The position numbers were made by a program, and so were the translations under genes. Of a DNA stretch of 64,000 nt, positions 50,636-61,133 are shown piece after piece. Position 1 is the first letter of the stretch. The number at the start of each line of letters is the position of its first letter. The notes beneath the pieces were generated by a model. It worked only from the letters and a program-made list of their open reading frames with translations, did no database searches and was not told the DNA's origin. The stretch covers positions 7,068,001 to 7,132,000 of the forward strand of contig NC_057316.1 in assembly GCF_000687475.1 (NCBI RefSeq), read 5' to 3'. This DNA comes from Ustilaginoidea virens (lineage: Eukaryota > Ascomycota > Sordariomycetes > Hypocreales > Clavicipitaceae).

Positions 50636-51005
50636 CTAATCAGTAGTGATAACCACTACTTATAGGATAATTATATCCCGTAAAGAATAGTGCATCATAA
50701 ATCAGTAAGATACTAATTTTAAAAAGGCAGTTAAGCTTTCTTAGCTGTGCTAACTAGAGGGAGAACGATTTATAACCTCTCCTTCCCCTTGTCTATTATA
50801 AGGAAGAAACTTATACTAAATATTACGATATTTAAAGATACCCTTAGCATCTAGGAAGAACGATTTATAACCTCTTCCTATTCTTTCTTTCTTTTACTAC
50901 TATAGTAAAAGCCCCCTTTCGAATCTTGCACTCTTTGCAAGAGGGAATCTTGCACTCCTTGCAATATATCCCCCCCCCCCCCTTTTAAACCTTTACCTCA
51001 ACACT
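50636..51005 (+). other. A5 untranslated leader
   Basis: 370 bp, colinear with the A2 leader, including the C tract at about 50970-50981. No gene. Confidence 0.75.
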
Positions 51006-54000
51006 ATAGCCTCATCATCATTATCATCATAACAACCACAAGAGCTACCTAAAAGGATATAACAGTTTGCCTCACTCTTTAACGATAATTAGACTAACGC
51101 TATAGAGCCTATCGACCCTAATAATGCTACAAATATATAGCTATACAACCGTATCGCATTCCTTATAGATACCTATAAGGAAAACACCCACTTAGATAAT
51201 AATCTCTAGGAATAATTCCGCGAAGATTATAGCGAGTGGAATAAGGCCCTATTCCGCTATATTAACGCTTAGGTTTTATGGCAATTCCGCTCAATATTAC
51301 GGGAATGCGGCGTATATATTAGAGTATTGGGTTCCCTAATAATACTAACCCTACTTAAATGCCTTCAACAACAATAGAATCTATAATAGCCTTAAGAGGA
51401 AGTAACCTGGCAACTTATTTATAGTATATTCCTATCCCGGCTCAACCCTACTAGGGAAACCTTACTACATATCGGTAATACCGAGCAAGAGATGCAAAGG
51501 CTTTAAAATACGCCTTTATATATATACATAAGGCCCTTATTATTATTATTACGAGCCCCTATAATAGTTATGCGAATACCCTTACTAAGGCTCTCGCTAT
51601 AGCACTCACAAGCCCTATTAACGCTAAGGGAATTCGCAACACTAATAGTACGATTATAGTCATAATAACCTATTGTCCCCCCCTTTATATCGAAGAAGCC
51701 TTATGCCCCTACCGAATAAGAAAAGGGCTAGTCCTTATAACTAAAAGGGAAAATGCCTATTTACAATAGGCCGCTATTCGAAATAGGGGAAAGCTCCTAT
51801 TATTAATAATATATAACGGCTGATAATTACAGCCTATAAGACCAACCCAATTAATTATATTAACCTAGGGATTATACCCCTAGCCAAGGCGGCTATCTTA
51901 ATACCCCTCGAGGTTATAGTATGCCTAATAGAGGTCGAGTTATAGGCCCCGATAATATGCTTCCTTCTATAGAAGATCCTAATGATGATACCCACTAAAC
52001 TAATGCCGCCGCCTATAATACCAGATATCGGGCCCAAACGCCTCATCCAATAATGCTAAAAATAGGCACGGCACCTAGCCCTTCCCGTTAATATCGGCCT
52101 ACTTAGGCCGATAAATAGACGGTTTTAATAGGAGTATCGATAAACCTAGACTAACCTAGATTATAGGATAACCTAGCTAAAGCTCCCGCCAGCCTACCAT
52201 AAGGCTACTGATAAGCCGTTCTAAAATACCCTCCGGAATAATAATACCACTAAAAAGATTATACCCGAAGAGCCTACGTAAAGGCTGGGTTTGATAATAT
52301 ATCGAAGAAGATATCTGACCTCTTATGCAGCTATCGCACAGAGGATAGATATAGCGGCAAAATGGATGACTTTATTATACTAAAAGTCATCTCTTTCAAA
52401 AGCAAGTACTGCCTATTAGGATTACCCGATAATACATTAGCCAGAGCCTTCTAAATTATACTTATCGGCAATACTAAGACCTATTACTTTAATAATATTG
52501 AATGTATTCGCGATACCCTCACTTTTGACGATATAGTCTACAAAATTAAGAGCTATTTCGAAAATGAGAGCACGGAATAATTCTATTTATACCATTAGAA
52601 TAGAATAATGCTCTAATCAACTATTGCAAAACACCCTAATAAATTAAAGTTAGAATGCCTTAATATCCTACTAGAGGAACTTTAATGCTTATATCGTGGT
52701 CTTTTTCCCCCCTTTATAGCTGATATAGAGCTTTACCGATAAGTCCTCAATGCTATAAAGGATACCCCTAAGTATAGCCAGGCGTTATATCAATATGCCC
52801 CTATATTCGAAGGCCTTACTGCTAACCTATAGCGATCCCTTTCTATCTATAAATCAGTCTATATAAATTAATAGCATTATTTCCTTCAATAGTAATAATA
52901 TTACGATACTGACGATATTAATGACAATATAGCGCTATTTATAGACTGTAGATATAATCAATCTAACGATCGGCACTAATGCCTTTAACGCCGATTCGGC
53001 CCACAGCAGCAGTATCAATGGCAATAACAAAATCGCGCCTTTCCAGCCAGGCCCCGTTAAAGACATTGCTTTATTTATAATAAATCAGGATATTAGTTAT
53101 CTAATTATACTAACAAAGAGTAATAAGAATTAAAGGCATAATAGCTAAAGAACCGTTCTAACCGTACCGCCCCTAATAATAAGAAATTCTATATTTTCCT
53201 ATAGGAATACGAAGGGACTGCCAACTAAGCCCTTAAAGATGCCGATTTTAATAATATCGTTAAAGATGTTAAAGTCATAATGGCAGGGGTTATACATTAG
53301 GATATAGAAGACGCTATTGCACTACAAATTACAGCCACTTAATATTTCTAAGCCCCCCTGCAAATAGAGGCATTACCAATTAAGATATTATAAGCCTTAT
53401 AAGATAAATTATACCGATATACCTTCCTATAAATTGACCCCTTCCGAATGCCCTTACTAGACCGTAATTCTGCCTTTCTAGAAGAAGAACGCTATAGTGA
53501 CTATACCTTCCGCGGAATCCTACTAGATACTAGCGCTTCCGGCCTATTAATAATAGGCCTAAGTCAAGTAAAGGCCCTAATGCAATTGATGAAGACCCTA
53601 ACTATCGAGACAACTGATAAGAAGCATATAGTGAATTTCGGAGCAGGCTCTACTATATCCTCTAGTATACTTAATATCCTAATGATATTTAGTAATATCC
53701 CCTTCCACGTTCTTAATAGTAGCACCCCCTTCTTATATTCTATTACGGATATAGATAGGATAGGCGTAAAGCTTAACAATCTTAATAACCTACTTATCCA
53801 AGGGGATATTAAGGTCCCGATTATTAGGAAATAGGGATATCTATAGTAGACTCTTAATACCACGGATACTACTGCCTTCTACCTCTTATTATAGGAAATC
53901 CGTTAGCTTTATTATCGATTTAGGCATCCCTCTATTAATAGGCTTACCAAATTGCTTTAGCAGGCTGGTTATAATAATATTAATCGTAATATCATCAAAA

Positions 54001-56828
54001 GCATCACCTATATATGCCATTAATGCTAGATGAACGTAAAGGCATTTAGCCGATTCAAATTTATACTTAAAGATAACGATACTAGCTAATTCAACTACGA
54101 GATTATTGTTAATATCTTTTATATTAATAATCGGCCGGTATTGCATATTATAGATGCCGCGATAAGCTTCTAGGCAGCTAGATTTCTTGATCTATAAAGG
54201 CAGAAGGCCTATAATATTTAGAATGCCCTTAAGGAATACTAAATTGATACCTACTTTAGCCTACTGGATTAGATAGTCTATAATGCTGGACCAAATTTTA
54301 CTTCTACTAAATTCTATTATAATACCCGGCTTTTATCTATTAATGTAGATGAAATTCCTATAGAAGCCTATAATAGTATTAGTAAGGTCGAAAGATATTA
54401 TACCCTATTATGCCGAGCCTATACTATTATTGATAACGAAGTAGGCAACCTAATAATAAAGGAATAGAAATTACAGCTTATTATAAAGGCTGTTAATGAT
54501 TCTGCTAGACCTAACGGTCTAGTGCCTATGTTATTGGTCTTTAGGGTATATCCTCGACTTACGGATAATTCACCCCCTAGCTTATTAGTATTATAATGCG
54601 CCTTAATATTATAAAAGGCTACTAATAAAGTTAGGAAATGCCTCGCTAAGCGATAAATTCATAATACCCTCGCCTAATAGAATGGCCTAGATATGCGGCC
54701 TATCTACTGACTACCCCTATAGTTAGATATATAGGTATAGAGAGAAAAAGGTGGATAGTATAGGCCGTACCGGCTAATTAGCCTTGAAGGTAAGACCTAT
54801 ACCGTGCAGATACTATATAGCCCTATTAAGTTCTGGTTAACGGTCGTTAAACCCTATAACTACGATCCCGATATAGACGATCCCGAAGATATCGTTTATA
54901 CCGAAGGCCTGGCCTGTCCCGGTAGGATAGAAGTTAGGATACTAGCTGCAGCCGCACCTCCAGCCGTAATAATACCTATAGCCGCAATATATCTTTCGCT
55001 AGCTACTAGCCCTAATTAAGTCAGGCTAATATTACTATTACTACCGCTAGTATGTATAATATCCGATATTATGATTAATAAGGACTAAAAAGAGGCTTTT
55101 ATTAATCCTATCGCTTTTAGTATTATTATCGATACCTCTTTTTTAACCGTAAAAGAGTAAGCCGACCTATAGCTTACTAATTAATTATACTAGGAAAGGA
55201 AGATAATAACCCTAAGAGCCCCCTTCGAATAGTCTAACTATATAGAGGTAGAAGCATTATAGGCCTGCAATATATTCCGATTTATTACCTTTAATATTAG
55301 TAAATATAGAGCCTAACGTCTATTTAACTTATATATAATACGAGAGATTAAGGGTAAAGGTATAGATACGCCCTATAAGAAATCACGATTCGTTATATAA
55401 GGCTATAGTGATGATAAAAAGTAATTGATATTAACTTAGTCCCCTATAATCTAACGGGCTAGTCAGCGGCTATTTATATTATTAGCCCTATTACTATAAC
55501 GCTCTTATGGCTTATTCCTCTAGATATATAATATCATATAGGCTTATATGCAGTTATTAACTACCCTTAATCGGTCGATTATCGCTAAATTACCTAAGCA
55601 AATAGCTTACTAATACCCTAATAATACGATTATAGAAGTGGTGAAGCTACTATATGGAATAGCTGAGGCAGGCATCTATTGGTGGGCGATATACTTCTGG
55701 CACTATCGCGAGAAATTGGGTATAACTATATTAACTTACGACCCCTATTTGCTAATATCCGCTAGTAATGATGATACTAACTGTACTAATGCTCCTAACT
55801 ATACTAGCGATACTAGCATATGTTTTAGTATCGTAGGTATATAGACTAACGATACCTTTAGCCTAAGTAATAATACCTTCTTCTAATAGGAAGAATTAGA
55901 GCTTACTAAAGCAGGCTTTAACGCTAAGCCTAAAACGAAGTTATTACCAACTGTGCCCCTGATATTTAACGGGTGTATACTAATGGCTAATGCTAATAGT
56001 ATAATATTATGCTAAAAAGGTTAAAGTAAGAAGATCGCGACTATCGATAAGAATACGCCTATAGCCTAGCGTAATTATATCGAATAACGCGCTCGCGGTA
56101 CTTATATGGCTATAGTCTGCCAGCCTAAGGCATCTTTCGACCTATCTATCGCGGTATAATATCAACAGCCTAACCCTAAGGATATCGCGAGGTTGAATAA
56201 GCGCCTTTAATAGTAGCGCGATAACTAGGATCGTGGCTTACGGTATATCAATTTGGCCTTTACTATAGCTAAGATCTTTATATTTATTAATGGATCTTTT
56301 GCCAATAATAAAGATTTAAGCTCCTAGATTAGATATATTATTATGCTAGGGAATAAAAAGGATAATCCTATGGATAATACTAATGCCTTCCTACTAACCG
56401 ATAATATCATTACTTATAGCTCTATAAAAAGTAAGCGTATAACATATAGCGCACTCGCTTTAGAGCTATATAGTATAATATAAGGGGTCGATATCGTATA
56501 TGCGATAGGCACGACCCTCAATATAATTACTAGCAGGCTGGGACTACTAAAGATTCCTATAGTAGTATGTATAGATTCTTTTTCGTTGTACGAATGCTTT
56601 ATTAAGCTAGGCACTACGAAAGAGAAGAGGCTTATAATAGATATTATAGCCTTACGATAGTTATATAAGCGCCAGGAAATCTATAAGATTCGCTAAATTA
56701 ACGGGAATAATAACTTTGCCGATATAATAACTAAAAGAACGCCTAATAAAGCCCTTAAGACCTTTATCGACCAAAATAGGGCTATTATACGTATAAAAGG
56801 GTAGGTAAAGAGACCGGTTAATATCTGA
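51006..56828 (+). pseudogene. A5 Gag-Pol polyprotein (copia), RIP-inactivated
   Basis: Start codon ATA (altered ATG). 5823 nt to TGA at 56828, exactly 1941 codons. Protease LDTSAS near 53525; the 128-codon open stretch 53448-53834 spans it. Integrase at about 53920-54510; RT at about 55280-55960 with YGIAEAGIYWWAIYF intact at about 55653. The catalytic motif is Q-T-N-D-T (AAC at 55848-55850). RNase H from about 56284. LACPGRIEVRI is at about 54908, the likely source of the A3/A4 repeat unit. Many RIP stops. Confidence 0.88.
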
Positions 56829-57105
56829 CTAAATTTAGGTATGATTAGTGATATTATGGGTGGCAAGTGTGTGGTTTTTCCTATGTTCAATGTTGTGTGT
56901 ATTTGCTGCTTTTACTGCATTTACTGTTGCCCCTTTGTTTTAGCTGCGATACTCAATATACCGGCTGTACGGTATAAGGCCGCGCGGCGCGATAGCATTA
57001 TCGGCGGTATAACCTGCCGAGACCGCGCCACACTTTTCTTTCTATATGTGCGCTTTATATCCTAGCGATTCCGATATTTGCTTCTATAAAAAGAGAAGCT
57101 GCCAG

Positions 57106-57450
57106 TATTGGAATCGCTGTCGCAAGGTGCCCAATTGGGCACAATTGGGCATATTGCGACGGATGTGCCGCGCACACCCGTTGCGTACGATATGGCCACT
57201 TTTGCCCCTTTACCCCTGAGCCCGGTAGGGCACGCGGGCAGCCCGGCCCGACTGCGCCGATGCACATGACAACGGCATACGCACAAAAAGGCCATATCGT
57301 GTAATTACCCTCTTTTGCTTCCTTTCTTTCCTTTTTAGTTAGTTAATCATAATTAAAGAAGTAATCATACCTTTAACCGGTGACCTTACGGTACTTGATA
57401 CCACGCGCGCAACCCTACGTACAACTGGGTACCCCGAGTTTATATCAACA
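57106..57450 (+). repeat. 3' LTR of A5
   Basis: 345 bp, TATTGGAATCGC to TATATCAACA, followed by TAGGT. Confidence 0.92.
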
Positions 57451-57455
57451 TAGGT

Positions 57456-57591
57456 AGCCTGTTTAATAACGGCACTGTTATTTTGCATATATCGTTTTTA
57501 AGTAGATTGATATTTCTACTTATTATCTTGCTTTGCACTGAGTTTAGCTATATAACAGGATATCCTAGAGAAAGTATATCCTGAAGGGGTG
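57456..57591 (+). other. Element B 3' non-coding region and polypurine tract
   Basis: The last internal piece of B. It carries an AT-rich 3' end and the purine run GAAGGGG (57583-57589) immediately before the 3' LTR, the expected plus-strand priming site. Confidence 0.75.
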
Positions 57592-57787
57592 TGTTGGAAG
57601 GAAATTAGCTTGCCTATAATATGGATATCGGTTATATCCGAGAGTGGATGAGCCGAGTTCTCCCTAGATCAGTAAGCCCTTAGGGGTACCCCCTATCCCA
57701 CTATAAATAGCTGGGAACACAAGTCTCTTAGAGAGGACTTGGTTCCTTCAATCAAGTATTATCGCATTTTCCCTGTGCATTCTGACA
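57592..57787 (+). repeat. 3' LTR of element B
   Basis: 196 bp, TGTTGGAAGG to TCTGACA. TATA box TATAAATA at 57702-57709 in the same direction as the downstream host gene. Followed by AAACT (57788-57792). Confidence 0.93.
57702..57709 (+). promoter_or_regulatory. TATA box of the B 3' LTR, facing the NTPase gene
   Basis: TATAAATA preserved without RIP change, about 440 bp upstream of the NTPase start codon. In LTR elements this box drives the R-region start; from a 3' LTR it can read out into flanking DNA. Whether it is used here cannot be told from sequence. Confidence 0.55.
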
Positions 57788-57861
57788 AAACTCGACAGAC
57801 AGTTGGCGGTAAGACTAGGCAAAAGCGGCCACACTACACATCCGCTTCTGTCGAAAGACAG

Positions 57862-57928
57862 CATCCATCATCCAGCATCAGCATCCAGCATCCAGCATCC
57901 AGCATCCAGCATCCAGCATCCAGATTCC
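57862..57928 (+). repeat. CATCCAG heptanucleotide repeat
   Basis: About eight mostly perfect copies of a 7-bp unit (CATCCAG/AGCATCC phase) in the 5' region of the NTPase gene, between the B insertion and the start codon. Its length suggests it is polymorphic between strains. Confidence 0.9.
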
Positions 57929-58063
57929 AGATCTTTGCCCAGCCCTGAGCTCGAGGCATTTCGAACCGCAACTCGTCGCATCAAGCCAGGCTGCGTAGCC
58001 ACCGTCCTCTCCAGCATCACCGGCAAACCCGAAAAAGACCCTTCCTTTCGAGAGGCACTGTGC

Positions 58064-58066
<3 letters not shown>

Positions 58067-58095
<29 letters not shown>
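58067..58095 (+). repeat. 29-bp poly(A) tract in the 5' leader
   Basis: Uninterrupted A run ending 52 bp upstream of the NTPase ATG. Length may include sequencing slippage. Poly(dA) in promoters commonly excludes nucleosomes; that role here is an inference. Confidence 0.9.
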
Positions 58096-58097
<2 letters not shown>

Positions 58098-58147
58098 CAC
58101 ACACCAGTTTCCCAAAAAGGCCTCGAGCAAAGCACTTTGTCCCAGAA

Positions 58148-58720
58148 ATGGCATCGGCAGACTCGGCGAGCATTGTCATTGTTGCCTCCCAGAACCCCGT
58201 CAAGATCGGCGCGGCTCTGGACGGCTTCTCGCGCATGTTTCCCACCTCGACATTCAAAGTGCGAGGGGTCAGCGTTCCGTCGGGCGTGCCGGACCAGCCG
58301 TTTACTGACCAGGAAACGCTGCAAGGAGCCATCAACAGGGCGCGCAATGCGCGCAACGCAGAGCCGGGCGCGGACTACTGGATTGGCCTGGAGGGGGGTG
58401 TCGATGCCGAGGCGGATGGCGGGCCGATGCAGTCCTTCGCATGGGTAGCGGTGGTGGGCAAGGGAGAGGCCGGCAGGGGTGAGCGAGTGGGCAAAGCCCG
58501 AACATCGACGTACTACCTGCCGGAGGAGACGGCCAGGCTGCTTCGAGACGGGATGGAGCTGGGCCACGCTGATGATTTGGTCCACGGCCGGACCAACTCC
58601 AAGCATAAAAGTGGCTCGGTGGGCATCCTGACGGGCGACGTGGTGAACCGGCAGAGCTACTACTCCGAGGCGGTGGTGTTGGCGTTGATTCCCTTTAAGA
58701 ATGCTCAGCTGACATTCTGA
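58148..58720 (+). CDS. Inosine/xanthosine triphosphatase-like protein (non-canonical purine NTPase, DUF84 family)
   Basis: 190 residues, single exon. The family (PF01931; bacterial YjjX, archaeal homologues) hydrolyses ITP and XTP to clean the nucleotide pool, in the cytosol. Motifs seen: IVIVASQNPVKIGAAL at residues 9-24; FPTSTFKVRGVSVPSGVPDQ; TDQETLQGAINRARNA; WIGLEGGV at about residues 78-85; KARTSTYYLP; ELGHADDL; TNSKHKSGSVGILTG and an RQSYYSEAVVLALIPF C-terminus. Length equals the family norm. I chose ATG 58148 because homology starts at about residue 9; the frame is open further upstream through the poly(A) and CATCCAG repeats, which encode only low-complexity residues. Its upstream region was split by element B. 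Confidence 0.92.
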   Translation: MASADSASIVIVASQNPVKIGAALDGFSRMFPTSTFKVRGVSVPSGVPDQPFTDQETLQGAINRARNARNAEPGADYWIGLEGGVDAEADGGPMQSFAWVAVVGKGEAGRGERVGKARTSTYYLPEETARLLRDGMELGHADDLVHGRTNSKHKSGSVGILTGDVVNRQSYYSEAVVLALIPFKNAQLTF

Positions 58721-59549
58721 AAGCGGGTGACGTGAGCGGGTGGGTGTGCCGGGCGAGGAGCAGAGCAGGAAACCCATCATCCTCATACACGACTCTCTCT
58801 CCGCACCGAGGTCACATTTGTAGTGGTGACATGTCTGGTGAGCCACGGCGAAGCCAGAAAACCTGGGGAGGATTGCCGAATTGCTGCAGCTGGCGGCGAC
58901 ATCTGCAGTGCTGTCGCAAGGCTACCTGTGGTTGTGGTATCTTTGCCAGGCTGGACCAAGAAAGGGACCCAAATGGCAAAGGCAACATTGAAGCGAAAGG
59001 CCACGGAAAGGCGGTTGAAAGCCCATTGGCAGGCAACAAGCCATGCCGTCGCGCGCGTGACTATTGAACTATTGATACTATGATTGCAGCCCAACCAACC
59101 CCCAGTGGTATCTGCCTCCGATAGGACGTCGGCTCAAATAGCTCCTGTCAACTTTCAAGGTGTGATTTGCAAATTACAGCCCATCGACTAGAATGAGTTG
59201 CCGGCGCACATGACCAGTCGATGGAGCTGTGATTTTGACACAATCGAGCATAATGTTTTGGTTGCGGCGTAGGGACGCCCTGGGGCACTGACAAAGGGGT
59301 CGAATAGATCAGGGCAATCACGAGAGATGAAATGGGAATTATTGGGATGAAACCTTGTCCTGTTGGCTGTTGGCTGTTGGCTGGGGCGAGTCCGAGTCCT
59401 TGCCTTGGTTGGGAAATCAGCATTAAAAGGGCTGAATAGATTGATACCTACCTACCTGGTAGTAGGCAAGGTAGGAGAATACTAGACCCATTTGCTACCG
59501 CCAGAGGCTACCGCTAGAAATAAGCAAGTAGAGTGAGACTGTGATTACC

Positions 59550-59710
59550 GGCAAAAGAAAAAAGCAAAGACGAACGAAAAAAAAAAGAAGAAGGAAAGAA
59601 AGGGTTGTCCTTGCTTATCGTTGGGAGGGGGTGGGCAAAAAATCGAGCCAAAAAGAAAAAAGAAAGAAAAAAAAAAAAAGGAGGAAAAAAGGAGGAAAAA
59701 ACCAGAGACG
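59550..59710 (+). repeat. Purine-rich (AAG/A) low-complexity tract
   Basis: Almost pure A/G strand with long A runs, broken by about 50 bp of mixed sequence at 59602-59650. Probably promoter or terminator-associated low-complexity DNA; no coding value. Confidence 0.75.
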
Positions 59711-60410
59711 GAAGCCTAGAACAGCCGTCGGACAAGTAGATCGAGATGCTGCTTTGGGCACGGCACGGCACGGCACTTGGTCTGATTCCCGGAGGCCCAA
59801 CAAACAACAAACATGCAGCACCAGGCCACGCGACCAAGCAAAGTAAGGTGTTGTAGTACGGAGTAAAGGGTCTGGTGCCAACATACCTTAGGTACCTAGG
59901 CAGGCAGTCCGTACGTTGGCACATACTGCAGATAAACACATGTACGCAGCAAATGCACATCAACAATCAATAGGTACATACCTGGTACCTAAAGTGGCCT
60001 GGCCTTGGTCCGACTCACTCCCAACTTAGGTATGTACCTTATCGGGTCACCACTCTGTACTTGCGCAGGATTGGCTACGTTGGCTGTACCCGTCGACTTG
60101 AATGACTTGTCGCGCCAGACTGCAATGCAGCCCAAGAGCCTAGGCGGCCGGCGGCCTTCCTAAGGCAAGCTACCATGTATGCTCATATGTACCTGGTACC
60201 AGACAGACCTGTTGGCATTGATGTACGGATAACCGGAAACCATACTCCGTACAGAGACTCTGTGGTGGGTTGGTGCAGGGCGCAGGCGCAGGGTGCAAGG
60301 TTGAATCTTGCCTCCTCCATCTATCTACCTTTCAATGTTATAAGCTGATGAACAACTAAAGCAATGGCCAAAGCATGACCCAGGCACAACCAGAGCCCAA
60401 CCAAAGCAGA

Positions 60411-60487
60411 CATAACCAAAGCATAACCAAAGCACAACCAAGGCACAACCAAGGCACAACCAAGGCACAACCAAAGCACAACCAAAG
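60411..60487 (+). repeat. 11-bp tandem repeat (CACAACCAAGG)
   Basis: Seven consecutive 11-bp units (CATAACCAAAG twice, CACAACCAAGG three times, CACAACCAAAG twice), preceded by degenerate units from about 60371. Lies 0.65 kb upstream of the F-box start codon. Confidence 0.9.
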
Positions 60488-61133
60488 AAACAACCCGCCA
60501 CCTTCTTCCCTCTTTTCCAACTCTGGCTCGACCGATTAAGCTTCTCGCCTGGTCCCTCGTGCCGGTACGCTGCCGCCCTTTCTTCTGCAACCCTTGCAAC
60601 ATCATTGAGGCTTGCGCCATAGCCAGACTTCTGGAAGGGCGGCCAGCCGTCAACTCATTTCTTTCGCAATTTCTCTTCCAGATTAGCACCCCAGTCCCTT
60701 GACCTGTCGCACGCCCAATCCCCGGCCAGCCCATTGATCTTGCTTTTACCAATCTCTGCATCTATCACGCCTCTTCTTTTTTGGCTTTATCCCTCCCGCT
60801 TTCTTCCTCTATTTTTGGTAGATGACCACTCGCATCATTTTCTCCGGGCTAGCTGACTCGTCCGTGACGGCGCGCAACGGGGCTTCGTCCTCGGCCTCCG
60901 AGTTGGGCCATTCACCTGCGCTGCGCAAACTAACCGCCAAAGTTTCCGCTACGAGGGCAAGCAGCCGACCCTTTGGTCCATCATTCCCGTGAGAAGCCGA
61001 CGATACATCAGCACCACTCCGAGCACCGGAAATAAACTGCGACGAGCTGCATCTTGACGACGCTCGAGAATGTACCCTGCTGCCTTTCGACGCCATTCAA
61101 TTCTAAAACGTGCATTGGATACCAACGTCGAGC

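Larger units (their letters stand above)
50291..57450 (+). mobile_element. Element A5: full-length copia retrotransposon nested at the 3' end of B
   Basis: Two 345-bp LTRs (50291-50635, 57106-57450), TSD TAGGT at 50286-50290 and 57451-57455. Internal length is 6470 bp and the polyprotein frame is 5823 nt, the same as A2. It shares the duplicated palindrome core with A2, so A2 and A5 are the same subfamily. Non-coding 56829-57105 precedes the 3' LTR and ends in AAAAAGAGAAGC. Confidence 0.92.
2862..57787 (+). mobile_element. Element B: outer Ty1/copia retrotransposon containing the whole nest
   Basis: Two 196-bp LTRs (2862-3057 and 57592-57787) run TGTTGGAAGG to TCTGACA in the same orientation. 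They are flanked by AAACT at 2857-2861 and AAACT at 57788-57792, so everything between entered the locus as one insertion plus later insertions into it. The LTRs differ at 8 sites by my count, all transitions, as expected from RIP. Removing the nested elements leaves about 5.5 kb of internal sequence. It encodes, in order, Gag with a degraded zinc knuckle, aspartic protease, GAG-pre-integrase, integrase, reverse transcriptase and RNase H, which is the copia order. A purine tract GAAGGGG lies directly before the 3' LTR. The element is dead, with dozens of in-frame stops. Confidence 0.93.
58721..61133. other. Intergenic region between NTPase and F-box genes
   Basis: 2.4 kb with no gene I can support; open frames are short and overlap on both strands. 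Contents: a strongly purine-rich plus strand at about 59550-59710; repeated GGTACC/TACCT-type palindromic words between 59445 and 60205; an 11-bp tandem repeat at 60411-60487; and a pyrimidine-rich stretch at about 60770-60815 that fits a fungal promoter CT block upstream of the F-box gene. Confidence 0.7.

Noticed and set aside
3058..57591. Biosynthetic cluster or giant mobile element (Starship-like) with cargo
   Set aside because: All readable proteins are Gag, protease, integrase, RT or RNase H. No tyrosine recombinase or cargo genes are seen, and the boundaries are LTRs with a 5-bp duplication.
57803..58147. N-terminal extension of the NTPase frame
   Set aside because: It would begin at TTG and translate the CATCCAG repeat and a poly-Lys run. 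Family homology begins only after ATG 58148.
57878..58846. 322-codon reverse-strand ORF over the NTPase gene
   Set aside because: It is antisense to a convincing conserved gene and carries low-complexity poly-Phe and CWMLDAG repeats from the poly(A) and CATCCAG tracts.
59514..59966. 150-codon reverse-strand ORF rich in Phe and Ser
   Set aside because: Created by the purine-rich tract on the other strand; low-complexity composition only.
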